Shown piece after piece: positions 1-8,476 of a stretch of 64,000 nucleotides of DNA. The DNA comes from DASULK01 sp036381835 (lineage in GTDB: Bacteria > Actinomycetota > Actinomycetes > Mycobacteriales > Micromonosporaceae), in the NCBI GenBank assembly GCA_036381835.1, contig DASVCA010000222.1, positions 18,386 through 82,385 of the forward strand, given 5' to 3'. Every line of letters starts with the position of its first letter. Positions within the stretch are counted from its first letter, which is position 1. Both the position numbers and the translations under genes were made by a program. The notes beneath the pieces are model-generated. The model worked only from the letters and a program-made list of their open reading frames with translations. It was not told the origin of the DNA and searched no databases.

Positions 1-254
1 ACCGGTTCCCGGCCGGGGCGTCGTTCGATCCGCGCCCGGGTCGTGACCGCCGCGTAGCCCTCCAGCACCGCCAACGCCGCGATGGTCACCGCGGGCAGCC
101 ACGGCAGTTCGGGAAACGCGCCGTAGAACCGGCTGATCAACAGCCAGGCGACGGCCGCCCCCACCAGCCCGGACACGACGAGTGTGGCGGGACGGGTCGG
201 GCCGATCCGCGGCCGCCCCGCCGCCGGACCTGAAGGGGGCTGATGGTAGGTCAT
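1..254 (-). CDS. DUF3180 family membrane protein (3' end outside window)
   Basis: The first 84 codons of a small membrane protein, starting at ATG 254 and running off the left edge. A Pro/Gly-rich head of about 22 residues is followed by two hydrophobic segments (about residues 23-45 and 53-72) and then an Arg-rich stretch (residues about 73-82), after which the window ends. The start codon overlaps the folK stop (ATGA), so it is the last visible gene of the folate operon. DUF3180 proteins are habitually encoded directly after folK in actinobacteria, and their role is unknown. Family assignment rests on position, the two membrane spans and length, so the name is firmer than any function. Confidence 0.75.
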   Translation of the reverse strand, partial: MTYHQPPSGPAAGRPRIGPTRPATLVVSGLVGAAVAWLLISRFYGAFPELPWLPAVTIAALAVLEGYAAVTTRARIERRPGREP

Positions 255-778
255 CGGATCGACTCTAACGGCAGATCGGGGCGAGGATGAAGGTGCTGTG
301 CATCCGCCGCCAGAGGCTCGGCGTTCAGCAGGTCGGTGAGCCACCCGTGTCCGGGTAGCCGACCGTACGGGTCGATGTCGATCCACGGCCGCAGCACGAA
401 CGCCCGCAGATGGGCACGGGGATGCGGAAGGGTCAACTCGGGGTCGTCCCGGAACACCGGCTCGCCGTCGGCGTCCCAGACCACGATCACGTCCACGTCG
501 AGGGTGCGCGGTCCGAACCGGCGCTCCGGGTCGCGTACCCGGCCCGCGGCGGCCTCAAGCTGCCGTGCCCGATCGAGCCAGTGCTCCGGCGTCGCCACCG
601 GATCCGCCACCAGAACGACCGCGTTCAGGTACGACGGCTGGTCGGGGTCGCCCCACGGCGGGGTCTCGTAGACGCCCGAGGCGACCAGCAGGACATCGCG
701 CAGCGCGCCCACCGCGGCGCGCAGGTGTCCGATCCGGTCACCGAGGTTGCTGCCCAACGACAGGATCGCGCGAGTCAC
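251..778 (-). CDS. folK: 2-amino-4-hydroxy-6-hydroxymethyldihydropteridine pyrophosphokinase
   Basis: HPPK transfers pyrophosphate from ATP to 6-hydroxymethyl-dihydropterin, the step before dihydropteroate synthesis, in the cytoplasm. The 175-residue product opens with the family signature LSLGSNLGDR and carries the ATP/Mg motif region with RTLDVDVI (residues about 93-100) and LPHPRAHLRAFVL. The GTG start at 778 was chosen because LSLGSN then follows immediately and because it overlaps the folB stop (GTGA). A longer reading frame continues upstream but would run antiparallel to the folate chemistry, in the shadow of folB. One leucine near the end is encoded by TTA (266-268), a very rare codon here. 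Confidence 0.95.
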   Translation of the reverse strand: MTRAILSLGSNLGDRIGHLRAAVGALRDVLLVASGVYETPPWGDPDQPSYLNAVVLVADPVATPEHWLDRARQLEAAAGRVRDPERRFGPRTLDVDVIVVWDADGEPVFRDDPELTLPHPRAHLRAFVLRPWIDIDPYGRLPGHGWLTDLLNAEPLAADAQHLHPRPDLPLESIR

Positions 779-1140
779 GGGTCCCTCCGGCGCACGACGG
801 TGACCGCGACGTCGGCGAACTCGTACGGGATCGGCGCCTGCGGCTTGTGCACCGTCACAGTGGCCGCCGCCACCCGCCGATCCGTCAAGCAGACCGCCGC
901 GAGCCGCTCGGCAAGTGTCTCGATCAGGTTCACGGGCTCGCCGGTGACCAGCGCGACCAGCCGCTCGGCGAGCACACCGTAGTCGACGGTGTCCCGCACG
1001 TCGTCGGAACGCGCCGCCACCGCGAGATCGAGTTCCAGCACCACGTCGATGACGAAATCCTGTCCCTCGGCGCGCTCGAAGTCGTACACGCCGTGCCGGC
1101 CGCGCGCCCGCAGCCCGGTCAGGACGATCCGGTCGGTCAT
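775..1140 (-). CDS. folB: Dihydroneopterin aldolase
   Basis: Converts 7,8-dihydroneopterin to 6-hydroxymethyl-dihydropterin and glycolaldehyde; a cytoplasmic folate enzyme. The 121-residue protein has the normal FolB length. It shows LTGLRARGRHGVYDFER near the N-terminus, the catalytic-loop pattern TVDYGVLAERL and the terminal KPQAPIPYEF segment, where the lysine of KPQAP is the expected catalytic lysine. The start at ATG 1140 overlaps the folP stop, and the stop overlaps the folK GTG, so folP, folB and folK are translationally coupled. Confidence 0.95.
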   Translation of the reverse strand: MTDRIVLTGLRARGRHGVYDFERAEGQDFVIDVVLELDLAVAARSDDVRDTVDYGVLAERLVALVTGEPVNLIETLAERLAAVCLTDRRVAAATVTVHKPQAPIPYEFADVAVTVVRRRDP

Positions 1141-2054
1141 GCCTGCGCTCCGGCCGGTGCGAGCCGCGGACGGCCGCTGGCCCGCCACACCGCCAGCGCG
1201 TCCACGGTGGCGCGCACATCGTGCACCCGTACCCCCCAGGCTCCGGCTGCCACCGCGAGGACGCTGGTGGCCGCGGTCGCCACGTCCCGTGCCAGCGGCG
1301 GACGGGGAACCCCGTCCGGGCCTGCCAGGAGGGTGCCCAGGTACGCCTTGCGGCTCGCGCCGAACAGCAGCGGATAGCCGAGGCTCAGCAGGTCGCCCAG
1401 TCGCTCGGTGAGCCGCCAGTTGTGCTCGGCGGTCTTCGCGAAGCCGAGGCCGGGGTCGATCACGATCCGGTCGGCGGCGACCCCCGCGGCGAGGGCGCTG
1501 TCGATCCGCCGGCCCAGCTCCGCGCGTACCTCGGCCACCACGTCCTCGTACGTGGCGAGTTCCTGCATCCGTCGGCTGTGTCCGCGCCAGTGCATGAGCA
1601 CCCACGGGCAGCCCGCATCGACGACGACCTTCACCATGTCCGGATCGGCGAGGCCGCCCGACACGTCGTTGACCACGCTCGCGCCGGCGGCGAGCGCCGC
1701 GGCGGCCACCGAGGCCCGCGTGGTGTCGATGCTCATCGGTACGCGGTGGCGGGCGAGCTCCCGGATCACCGGGATCACCCGGGCGATCTCGGTCTCGGCG
1801 TCCACCCGTTCGGCACCGGGGCGGGTCGACTCGCCGCCGACGTCGACCAGATGCGCCCCGTCCCGGTGCATTCGTACGCCGTGCTCGACGGCCGCGGCGA
1901 AGTCGCTGTAGCGCCCGCCGTCGGAGAACGAGTCGGGCGTCACGTTGAGGATGCCCACGACGACCGGTTCGCTCCCGCACAGGAGGTCGCCGGCAGGGGC
2001 GACGGCAGGGTCGACGGCTCGCGGCGGGCCGGTGTGCTGGCCGAGCTGATGCAC
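1137..2054 (-). CDS. folP: Dihydropteroate synthase
   Basis: Condenses p-aminobenzoate with 6-hydroxymethyl-dihydropterin pyrophosphate; the sulfonamide target. The GTG start at 2054 (VHQLGQ...) gives 305 residues. The pterin-binding signatures are plain: VGILNVTPDSFSDGG about residue 30, DVGGESTRPGAE about residue 70, and a C-terminal RVHDVRATVDAL. The frame stays open upstream to 2582 but enters the opposite-strand secretion locus and has no folP character, so the longer start was rejected. In most actinobacteria folE lies directly upstream of folP. Here folE is 15 kb away at 17353 and no other folate gene lies between, so this gene must have its own promoter in 2055-2313 or be read from the insert. 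Confidence 0.95.
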   Translation of the reverse strand: MHQLGQHTGPPRAVDPAVAPAGDLLCGSEPVVVGILNVTPDSFSDGGRYSDFAAAVEHGVRMHRDGAHLVDVGGESTRPGAERVDAETEIARVIPVIRELARHRVPMSIDTTRASVAAAALAAGASVVNDVSGGLADPDMVKVVVDAGCPWVLMHWRGHSRRMQELATYEDVVAEVRAELGRRIDSALAAGVAADRIVIDPGLGFAKTAEHNWRLTERLGDLLSLGYPLLFGASRKAYLGTLLAGPDGVPRPPLARDVATAATSVLAVAAGAWGVRVHDVRATVDALAVWRASGRPRLAPAGAQA

Positions 2055-2163
2055 AGCTAGACGGTACCGGTCCCGCGTCCGCCCCGGCCGCCGGCCACCA
2101 GCGGATTCTCGCTGGCCACGACCGGGTCGCGGGGCGCGCGGAAGTCGGACGACCGGCTGCGGG

Positions 2164-2192
2164 TTGTTGGATGCCGGGACGGGCCGTACGCT
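2164..2192 (+). promoter_or_regulatory. Candidate promoter of the 2.3-9.6 kb secretion operon
   Basis: TTGTTG at 2164-2169 and TACGCT at 2187-2192 are separated by exactly 17 bases. This would place the transcript start near 2199, just before a set of nested inverted repeats. The -35 match is partial, so this is a suggestion from spacing and position only. The remaining 2055-2163 stretch shows nothing else I can name. Confidence 0.35.
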
Positions 2193-2216
2193 TCTGGTAC
2201 TGCCAGTCATCGAACG

Positions 2217-2295
2217 GTCGAAACCTTGAGGAGACGGGCAAAACGGGGATGAACGCCCAGTAAGGCTCGACAACCGCGTGGAGGTAACCACCGCG
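2217..2295 (+). promoter_or_regulatory. Structured 5' leader (possible cis-regulatory RNA)
   Basis: Nested complementary segments lie just upstream of the first gene of the secretion locus: GTCGA 2217-2221 with TCGAC 2267-2271, CCTT 2224-2227 with AAGG 2262-2265, and GGGC 2236-2239 with GCCC 2255-2258. The purine-rich single strands GAGGAGAC and AAAACGGGGATGAAC lie between them. A second hairpin follows: CGC 2275-2277 plus GTGG 2278-2281, paired across a six-base loop with CCAC 2288-2291 and GCG 2293-2295. The ribosome-binding site at 2300-2306 comes directly after. I cannot match it to a named riboswitch class. It may be only a leader fold. Confidence 0.4.
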
Positions 2296-2313
2296 CACCG
2301 GGGAGGATGTCGG

Positions 2314-2628
2314 ATGATCGCCGTTGAGCTGGTCGGCGGGGCGTGGGAGGCCGTAGCCCAGGCGTTCCACTCCATCGCCGCCGTGACAGCCGCGGAACCC
2401 GCGCCCAAGGGCATCGACACCGAAGGCGTCATCACCTTCTTCGCCAGCAAGATCGCTCCCATTCTGCTCGCCGTTCTCGGCGTGATCTTCATCGGGCGCG
2501 CCAGCAAGGGGGAGATCTCCAGAGTGCTGACGAGTTCGGCGATCGCCATCGTGGGTCTGGCGTTCATCGCCGGAGCCGCCACGCTCTTCTTCGTCGGCGA
2601 ATACCTAATCGACCTGATCTTCGCGTAG
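2314..2628 (+). CDS. Small two-span membrane protein, VirB2/pilin-like position
   Basis: A 104-residue protein with a short amphipathic N-terminus and two hydrophobic spans: about residues 48-64 (IAPILLAVLGVIF region) and about 75-100. A short basic loop (GRASKGEISR) lies between them. ATG 2314 was chosen because GGGGAGG at 2300-2306 stands seven bases before it; a GTG at 2278 is also in frame but lies in a predicted hairpin and lacks a comparable site. Small two-span proteins placed directly before a PrgI/VirB3-like gene and a VirB4 ATPase are typical of type IV secretion and Gram-positive conjugation loci (VirB2-like). Sequence identity to VirB2 cannot be judged by eye, so the role is inferred from size, topology and order. 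Confidence 0.6.
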   Translation: MIAVELVGGAWEAVAQAFHSIAAVTAAEPAPKGIDTEGVITFFASKIAPILLAVLGVIFIGRASKGEISRVLTSSAIAIVGLAFIAGAATLFFVGEYLIDLIFA

Positions 2629-2641
2629 CCGGGGCGACGAG

Positions 2642-3001
2642 ATGCGGTTACGCACCGACGACGACATCTACCGGGCCCGGCTCGTCTACCTCGGGCCGCC
2701 CGGCTACACGCTGCCCGTGCACCTGCCGTACGCGCAGTACGGCCTGTTCATGCTGCTGGTGCCGAGCTACATGTTCATCCGGTGGCTGTTCACCTTCGAA
2801 ATCGAGCTGTTCCCGGCCTGGGAGATCGCGCTCGCGATCGTGACCACCTCCGTGATCTTCCGCCACGTCGACCCAGACCGGCCGGCCCGGATGGTCATCC
2901 GCACGGCGCTGACCGACTGGCGCCGCACGCGCGAGCCGGCCAAGGAACTGCGGGACGCCCGGCTGGTCGCCCGCCACATCCGGATCGGTGAGCTGGTATG
3001 A
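2642..3001 (+). CDS. PrgI/VirB3-like inner-membrane protein
   Basis: A 119-residue protein with a soluble N-terminus, a hydrophobic hairpin spanning roughly residues 35-75 (YGLFMLLVPSYMFI, then WEIALAIVTTSVIF), and a basic C-terminal tail rich in Arg. Its stop overlaps the ATG of the VirB4-like ATPase (ATGA), the arrangement seen for VirB3/PrgI proteins that anchor VirB4 at the membrane. The third codon is TTA (2648-2650), the rarest leucine codon in such genomes, which would make early translation depend on the bldA-type tRNA. Function is inferred from topology and coupling to the ATPase. Confidence 0.6.
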   Translation: MRLRTDDDIYRARLVYLGPPGYTLPVHLPYAQYGLFMLLVPSYMFIRWLFTFEIELFPAWEIALAIVTTSVIFRHVDPDRPARMVIRTALTDWRRTREPAKELRDARLVARHIRIGELV

Positions 3002-6000
3002 ACCATGCCTTCCCGCCGGGCTCGCGGGGCCCGGCCGATGATCCGCCTGACATCGCCGGTGACGTTCAGCGACGGGCTGACTACCCAACGCCCGATCCGG
3101 TGGACGACGACACCGTCAACGACCTGGTCACCGATCCCGGCCACGGGGCGGTCGCGGTTCTCCAAGCACCGAAGTCGAGGCAGCCGGTCAGCGCACCCGA
3201 ACACACCGCCGGCGGCGAACCGGCCGACATCGAATCCCCGTTCCTCGACCTGTTCTCCGCCGACCAGCCCGCGGCACCCGCCGCGCCGAACCCGACCACC
3301 GGCCGAGCACGACCCGCCCTGATCCGGCAACGTCAACCGCAGGAACTCCCGCCCGCCGCGCCGGACACAGCACCTCCCGGATCGGACGGGAAACGCACCG
3401 CGGCCCGCCCGCGCGGCCAGGATCGCCCGCGCACCCGCCGAGACAGCCGGCCGGTCAAACCCCCCCGATTCAAGTTCGCCGACCGGGATCCGACGGTCGA
3501 ACTGGCCATCACCGAGATCGCCGGACACCTCACCTTCACCGCGAACACCGTCACCGCCTGGTACTGGCTGCCCGAAGTACGGTGGGCCTTCCGGCCCGAC
3601 GCCGAACGCGAGGCCCTGCTCTCCGCGATCTCCGAACAGTACGCCGGGCTGGCCGGCTTCCGACTGCACCTGCGGCGCACCACCCGCCCCTTCCCGGCCG
3701 ACGAGTGGGCGCGCACGATCGACGCCCACACCCCCAACCCGCTGCCGGCCGTGCCGGGCGCACCCGACTGGGCGGACCACCTCGTCGCCGCGCAGCGGCA
3801 CCTGCTGTCGGTCAACCACGCCGAAGGCCAGACCTATCTCGGCGTGACGTTCGCCCGACGGTCCCTCGGCGACTCGCTGCTGGAGCGGATGCGGCGGGCC
3901 TTCGGACGCGGCGTCGCCGACGGCGAGCGGCGCCGACTCGCCCGCACCGTGGACCAGTTCGACGAGGTACTGGGCAGCTTCGGCATGCGCGGTCGCCGGG
4001 TCACCCCGAAGGAACTCGAATGGCTGATCCTCCGCTCGGTGGCCCTGTGCATGTCTCCGCCCAGCATGCTCTCGCCGGTGACCAGCGAACACTGGGAAAG
4101 CGGCGACCTGCTCGCGCTCACCGAGCAGATCGAACGCTACCGCTCGCCGTACGGCTCCACGGTCAAGCTGGTGAACCGGATGACCGGCGAGGAACGGCAC
4201 GTCGCGGTGCTCACCGTGGGCCGGATGGAACCGCTGGAGATCCCGGAGCGGCACGAGCCGTGGCTGCACTTCCACGAACGCCTGCCCTGGTCGATGGAGC
4301 TCTCCTCCCGGGTCGACATCCTCGGCCCCGCCGACTCGTTCCGGAACCTGGAACACCGGCTGCGGATGATCCGATCCCAGCAGCTCGACTACGCCGAACA
4401 CGGCATCGACGCCCCGCCGGAACTGGAACGGCTAGCGAAACGGGCGCTGGTGATCGGCGACGAGATGACCACCGGCCTGCCGGTGGAGTCGGCACGCGCG
4501 CACGGCTGGCACCGCATCGCCGTCGGCGGACGCACCCGCGACGAGTGCCTCGAGCGAGCCCGCCGACTCATCCAGCTCTACTCCCGGGAACTGCGCATCA
4601 CACTCCAGCACCCGAAGAACCAGGACTGGCTGGCCCGCGAATTCATCCCGGGCGAGCCGGTGGCCAACACGGGCTACCTGCGTCGGATGCCGGTACGGCT
4701 GTTCGCCGCCGCCCTCCCGCAGGCCGCCTCCACCGTCGGCGACCGGCGCGGCGACCTCATCGGCCGCACCGCCGGCACCTGCCGGCGCCCGGTCTTCCTC
4801 GACCTGCACTTCCCGATGGAGGTACGGGAACGATCCGGGCTGGCCGTCTTCGTGGCCGAACCGGGCGGCGGCAAATCCACCCTGCTCGGCGCACTCGGCT
4901 ACCTGGCCGCCCGGCGGGGCGTGCAGGTGACGCTGCTCGACCCGTCCGGTCCGCTGGCCCGGCTGAGCGACATGCCGGAGCTGCGCCCGTACGCGCGGGT
5001 GATCAACCTGACCGGCTCCGAGCAGGGCACCCTCGCGCCGTACGCGCTGATCCCGACACCGCGCCGCGCCGAATTCCCCGGGGGTCAAGCCGGCGACCGG
5101 GAGTACCAGATCGCGGTCTCCAACGCCCGCGCCGAGCGGCGGATGCTCGTGCAGGACATCTGCATGATGCTGGTCCCCCCGCAGGTGGCCCGCGAAGCAG
5201 CCACGGCGACCCTGCTACGCCACGCGGTGCGGCAGGTGCCCGCCGAGGAGACATCCACGCTGGACGACGTGGTGAAGCAGTTGGCCGAGTTGGACGAGGA
5301 CGGCAAGGAACTGGCCAACCTGCTTCTGGACACCGCGGAGATGCCGCTCGCCCTGCTGTTCTTCGGGCGGCCCCCGGAAGGGGCCCTCGGCGGCGACGCG
5401 ACCCTCACCGTGATCACCATGGCCGGCCTGCGACTGCCCGACCTGAAGATCGAGCGCGAGTACTGGTCCGCCGAGGAAGCACTGGCTCTGCCCATGCTGC
5501 ACACCGCGCACCGGCTCGCCGTGCGGCGCTGCTACGGCGGCGCCATGTCCAGCCGCAAGCTGGTCGGACTCGACGAGGCCCACTTCATGGAAGGGTGGCG
5601 GTCCGGCCGCTCGTTCCTGGTCCGACTCGCCCGCGACTCCCGCAAGTGGAACCTGGCGGCGCTCGTCGCCTCGCAGAACCCACGCGACATCCTCGGGCTC
5701 GACGTGCAGAACCTCGTCTCCACGGTCTTCGTCGGACGGATCGCCGAAGACGCCGAGATCGCCTCCGAGGCGTTGCGTCTGCTCCGCGTACCGGTCAACG
5801 CCGGTTACGAAGCCACGCTTGCTTCTTTATCTAATGTGGATTCTTCGTCGGCGACTCGACTCGGTTTCCGGGAGTTCGTCATGCGCGATGTGGACGGGCG
5901 GGTGCAGAAGGTACGGGTGGACGTGTCGTACGTGGCCGGGTTGCTCGACCACCTCGACACCACCCCCGGTGCGGCGCGCAGCGGTCCGGCGGCCAGGCCA

Positions 6001-6054
6001 CCGGACCTGCCCGCGGTCGCGGCGGACTCGGACACCCCCGTGCTGGAGGTCTGA
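2998..6054 (+). CDS. VirB4-type secretion/conjugation ATPase
   Basis: A 1018-residue protein with a disordered Pro/Ala-rich head of about 160 residues, then a VirB4 N-terminal region and a C-terminal RecA-like ATPase. The Walker A motif is PGGGKST (K626); the Walker B motif is GLDEAHF (D859, E860) followed by a sensor-like SQNPRD segment. VirB4 proteins power substrate and pilin handling in type IV secretion and conjugation at the inner membrane. The neighbours (PrgI-like before, VirB6-like after, wall hydrolase downstream) agree. Near the 3' end a run of T-ending codons including TTA (5827-5829, residue 944) breaks the GC3 pattern of the gene. Whether its cargo is protein or DNA cannot be read from the sequence. 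Confidence 0.85.
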   Translation: MNHAFPPGSRGPADDPPDIAGDVQRRADYPTPDPVDDDTVNDLVTDPGHGAVAVLQAPKSRQPVSAPEHTAGGEPADIESPFLDLFSADQPAAPAAPNPTTGRARPALIRQRQPQELPPAAPDTAPPGSDGKRTAARPRGQDRPRTRRDSRPVKPPRFKFADRDPTVELAITEIAGHLTFTANTVTAWYWLPEVRWAFRPDAEREALLSAISEQYAGLAGFRLHLRRTTRPFPADEWARTIDAHTPNPLPAVPGAPDWADHLVAAQRHLLSVNHAEGQTYLGVTFARRSLGDSLLERMRRAFGRGVADGERRRLARTVDQFDEVLGSFGMRGRRVTPKELEWLILRSVALCMSPPSMLSPVTSEHWESGDLLALTEQIERYRSPYGSTVKLVNRMTGEERHVAVLTVGRMEPLEIPERHEPWLHFHERLPWSMELSSRVDILGPADSFRNLEHRLRMIRSQQLDYAEHGIDAPPELERLAKRALVIGDEMTTGLPVESARAHGWHRIAVGGRTRDECLERARRLIQLYSRELRITLQHPKNQDWLAREFIPGEPVANTGYLRRMPVRLFAAALPQAASTVGDRRGDLIGRTAGTCRRPVFLDLHFPMEVRERSGLAVFVAEPGGGKSTLLGALGYLAARRGVQVTLLDPSGPLARLSDMPELRPYARVINLTGSEQGTLAPYALIPTPRRAEFPGGQAGDREYQIAVSNARAERRMLVQDICMMLVPPQVAREAATATLLRHAVRQVPAEETSTLDDVVKQLAELDEDGKELANLLLDTAEMPLALLFFGRPPEGALGGDATLTVITMAGLRLPDLKIEREYWSAEEALALPMLHTAHRLAVRRCYGGAMSSRKLVGLDEAHFMEGWRSGRSFLVRLARDSRKWNLAALVASQNPRDILGLDVQNLVSTVFVGRIAEDAEIASEALRLLRVPVNAGYEATLASLSNVDSSSATRLGFREFVMRDVDGRVQKVRVDVSYVAGLLDHLDTTPGAARSGPAARPPDLPAVAADSDTPVLEV

Positions 6055-6055
6055 C

Positions 6056-7930
6056 ATGTCTGCGCGGACCAGGCAACCCGTCGCACTGGTCCTGGTCGTC
6101 CTCTTCGCCGCCATCGCCACCGTGTCCTGGCCCGCCGTCGGCAGCGCGGCCACCCGATCGGCCACCGGCACGACCGGCACGTTCGCCGCCCAGGCGCCGG
6201 TGGACCTGTGCAGCACCGAGGAGTGGCAGGCGGACTTTCGACGCTGTGTGAGCAAGCTGCAGGACGTCGGCCAGGCCCGCGCCCAGTGCCTCACGCCCCC
6301 CACGCCCACCGCACCCGACTCCGGGCTCGCCGGCTGGTTCGCCGAACGCCCGGCGTCCGCCGCCCAGCCGGGCCCGCGCGGCCTCTACAGCGACTACGGC
6401 TACGCCGGTTACAGCTACACCACGTACGACATCGGATGCGCCGCCGGGCTGATCAACCCGGAGTACAAGTTCACGACCACCGTGGCCAACGGGGAGTTCA
6501 TGCTGGCCACCGCGATCGTCGGCGCATCGAACGCACTGCGGGAGCGGGCCTGGAACCCGGGCTCGATGTGGGGCTGGGCGGATCCGCTCGTCGAACGAGC
6601 CACCCGGGCCATCTACGACGAGGTCTTCACCGTCTTCGGGGTCATCACGCTCTGCGTCGTCGGCCTATACCTGCTTTGGCGCTCTCGCCAGTCGGACATG
6701 AACAACGCCATGACGACCGCGGGATGGGCGTTGTTGGTGATGGTGGTGGTGACCGCGTTGGCCGCCTGGCCGGTACGGTCGGCCAACCTCGCCGACCAGG
6801 GCCTGGTCGGCGCGCTCGGGGTCGTACACGACGCGGTGGGGCCAGGCGCCAAGAGCGTGCCGGCCGATAAGTGCGTGATGCCGAATCCGGAGGCGTGCAT
6901 CGACAAGCGTCCGCCCGCGGTTCGCGCCGGGGACACGGTGACCGAGACGCTGCTCTACCGCAACTGGCTGCGCGGCATGCTCGGCTCGGCGGACAGCGAG
7001 ACGGCTAAGAAGTACGGCCGGGCGCTCTACGACGCGCGGTCGCTGTCCTGGGAGGAAGCGCAGAAGCTGCGGGAGAACCCGGGCACCCGGGAGGCGACGA
7101 TCGCGGCGAAGCAGCGGCAGTGGATGAAGATCGCCGAGCAGATCAAGGCCGAGGACCCGGAGGCGTACGAGTATCTGCAGGGCACTCGCGACATGGATCG
7201 GATCGGAGCCGGGTTCATCGCCCTGCTCGCCGCCGTCCTGTTCGCGATGTTCGACCTCACCGCCTCGTTCCTGGTGCTGCTGGGCTTCCTGGTCTTCCGC
7301 TGGGCGGTGGTCGCCGCACCCATCGTGGGTACCGTCGGCCTCCTGCGGCCCGCGAGTGCGGGGCTGCGCCGGTTGGGTAACGCGGTGGTGGCGGCACTGT
7401 TCAACATCGCCATCTTCGGCACCGGCGGGGCGATCTACCTGTTCGCCGTTGACCTGGTGATGAGCACCCCGACCCTGCCAGGCTGGCTGCAGGTGGTGCT
7501 CGTCTGGCTGTGCGGCGTCGTGCTGTGGCTGCTGCTTCGCCCGTACCGGCGGATCACCCAGCTCGGCGGTAAGGATCCATCGGCTGCGGTGACCTCTGCC
7601 GGATCGTGGCACCGCCGGTTCTTCCACGACGTGCGCGAGGCGGCGAAGCTCAACGTGGTGGAGTCCGGCGGCACGGCCGAGCCACGGATCAAACGCGACG
7701 CGCCTGGCGAACGCGTGGGCGTGCGACCGGAGGCGCGAGCGGAGGAGCCGGTGACGCTGGCCACGTCGCAGACGCCGACGGCCACCCAGTCGGCGCGTCC
7801 GAGGGAGCGGGTGTCCACCTGGAGCGAGCCCGACATTCCCGAGCCGGCGCCCTCGTACGCCATCTATCGGCCGGACGCCGCCCCCGAAACGGCGACGCTC
7901 GATCGGGAAGCACGCGCCGAGGCGAGGTGA
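6056..7930 (+). CDS. VirB6/TrbL-like polytopic membrane protein
   Basis: A 624-residue protein starting one base after the VirB4 stop. It begins with a cleavable-looking signal segment (residues about 10-32, ending SAA). An extracellular Cys-containing, Tyr/Gly-rich region follows. Hydrophobic spans lie at about 190-210, 218-240, 385-430 (probably two), 443-465 and 475-493. The cytoplasmic tail of about 130 residues is charged and low-complexity. Between the second and third spans sits a hydrophilic domain of about 140 residues. This topology, with a cluster of spans after a large loop and placement behind VirB4, is that of VirB6/TrbL proteins that form the translocation channel. Assignment is by architecture, not by catalytic motif. 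Confidence 0.65.
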   Translation: MSARTRQPVALVLVVLFAAIATVSWPAVGSAATRSATGTTGTFAAQAPVDLCSTEEWQADFRRCVSKLQDVGQARAQCLTPPTPTAPDSGLAGWFAERPASAAQPGPRGLYSDYGYAGYSYTTYDIGCAAGLINPEYKFTTTVANGEFMLATAIVGASNALRERAWNPGSMWGWADPLVERATRAIYDEVFTVFGVITLCVVGLYLLWRSRQSDMNNAMTTAGWALLVMVVVTALAAWPVRSANLADQGLVGALGVVHDAVGPGAKSVPADKCVMPNPEACIDKRPPAVRAGDTVTETLLYRNWLRGMLGSADSETAKKYGRALYDARSLSWEEAQKLRENPGTREATIAAKQRQWMKIAEQIKAEDPEAYEYLQGTRDMDRIGAGFIALLAAVLFAMFDLTASFLVLLGFLVFRWAVVAAPIVGTVGLLRPASAGLRRLGNAVVAALFNIAIFGTGGAIYLFAVDLVMSTPTLPGWLQVVLVWLCGVVLWLLLRPYRRITQLGGKDPSAAVTSAGSWHRRFFHDVREAAKLNVVESGGTAEPRIKRDAPGERVGVRPEARAEEPVTLATSQTPTATQSARPRERVSTWSEPDIPEPAPSYAIYRPDAAPETATLDREARAEAR

Positions 7931-7933
7931 GCG

Positions 7934-8476
7934 ATGCGAGCGGTGCTGCGCTTCCTGGCCACCCGGGTGCTGCGTTCCCGGGCCGGACTCGCGATCGTGA
8001 TCGCCGCGCTCGTGTTGGGGATCGTGACGGCCGCTCGGATGGTGGCCGGACCGGTCGGTCCGCCTCCTGCGCTCACCCCCGTCCCACCGCTGGTGGCGAC
8101 CCTCCCGGCCGAGGACGACGACGGTCTCGCGTCGCCGGATGCGGTCGCATCGCCCACGTCGATTCCCGGTGCGGAGCCGCCCGTGGCCGTTGCCGTCGCC
8201 TTCGCCGGCGACTGGATCCGACACGACGGGGTCTCCGCCGCCGAGTGGCACGCCCGGCTCGCGGAACGGGCGAGCACCGAGTTGGCACGCAAGCTTTCCG
8301 GCGTGGATCCGGCTGGCGTCCCCGCCGAACGGATCACCGGCGAACCACTCGTGATCCCACACTCGACCGCCCTCGTCGAGGTCGTCATCCCGGTGGACAG
8401 CGGCAGGCTGCACCTCCGGCTGATGGCGGTCAACGACCGTTGGCTGGTCGACGGTGTTGACTGGGAGCGAACATGA
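7934..8476 (+). CDS. Single-span anchored protein with VirB8/NTF2-like domain
   Basis: A 180-residue protein: a basic N-terminus, one membrane span (about residues 18-38), a Pro-rich linker to about residue 80, and an extracytoplasmic domain of about 100 residues (AVAFAGDWIRHDG... to DRWLVDGVDWE). That domain has the alternating alpha then beta pattern of NTF2-like folds; the ending 'W-x-V-D-x-V-x-W' is characteristic of small conjugation scaffold proteins related to VirB8/TcpC. It lies three bases after the VirB6-like gene, and its stop overlaps the start of the hydrolase gene (ATGA). It probably bridges membrane channel and wall. The fold assignment is tentative. Confidence 0.5.
   Translation: MRAVLRFLATRVLRSRAGLAIVIAALVLGIVTAARMVAGPVGPPPALTPVPPLVATLPAEDDDGLASPDAVASPTSIPGAEPPVAVAVAFAGDWIRHDGVSAAEWHARLAERASTELARKLSGVDPAGVPAERITGEPLVIPHSTALVEVVIPVDSGRLHLRLMAVNDRWLVDGVDWERT

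Noticed and set aside
2250..2264. Five-codon minigene ATG AAC GCC CAG TAA in the leader
   Set aside because: It lies within the pairing region and is too short to separate from chance; the stop overlaps the paired AAGG segment.
2055..2582. Upstream extension of folP
   Set aside because: The extension would run through the promoter, leader and first gene of the plus-strand secretion locus and shows no dihydropteroate synthase similarity; the protein is complete from GTG 2054.
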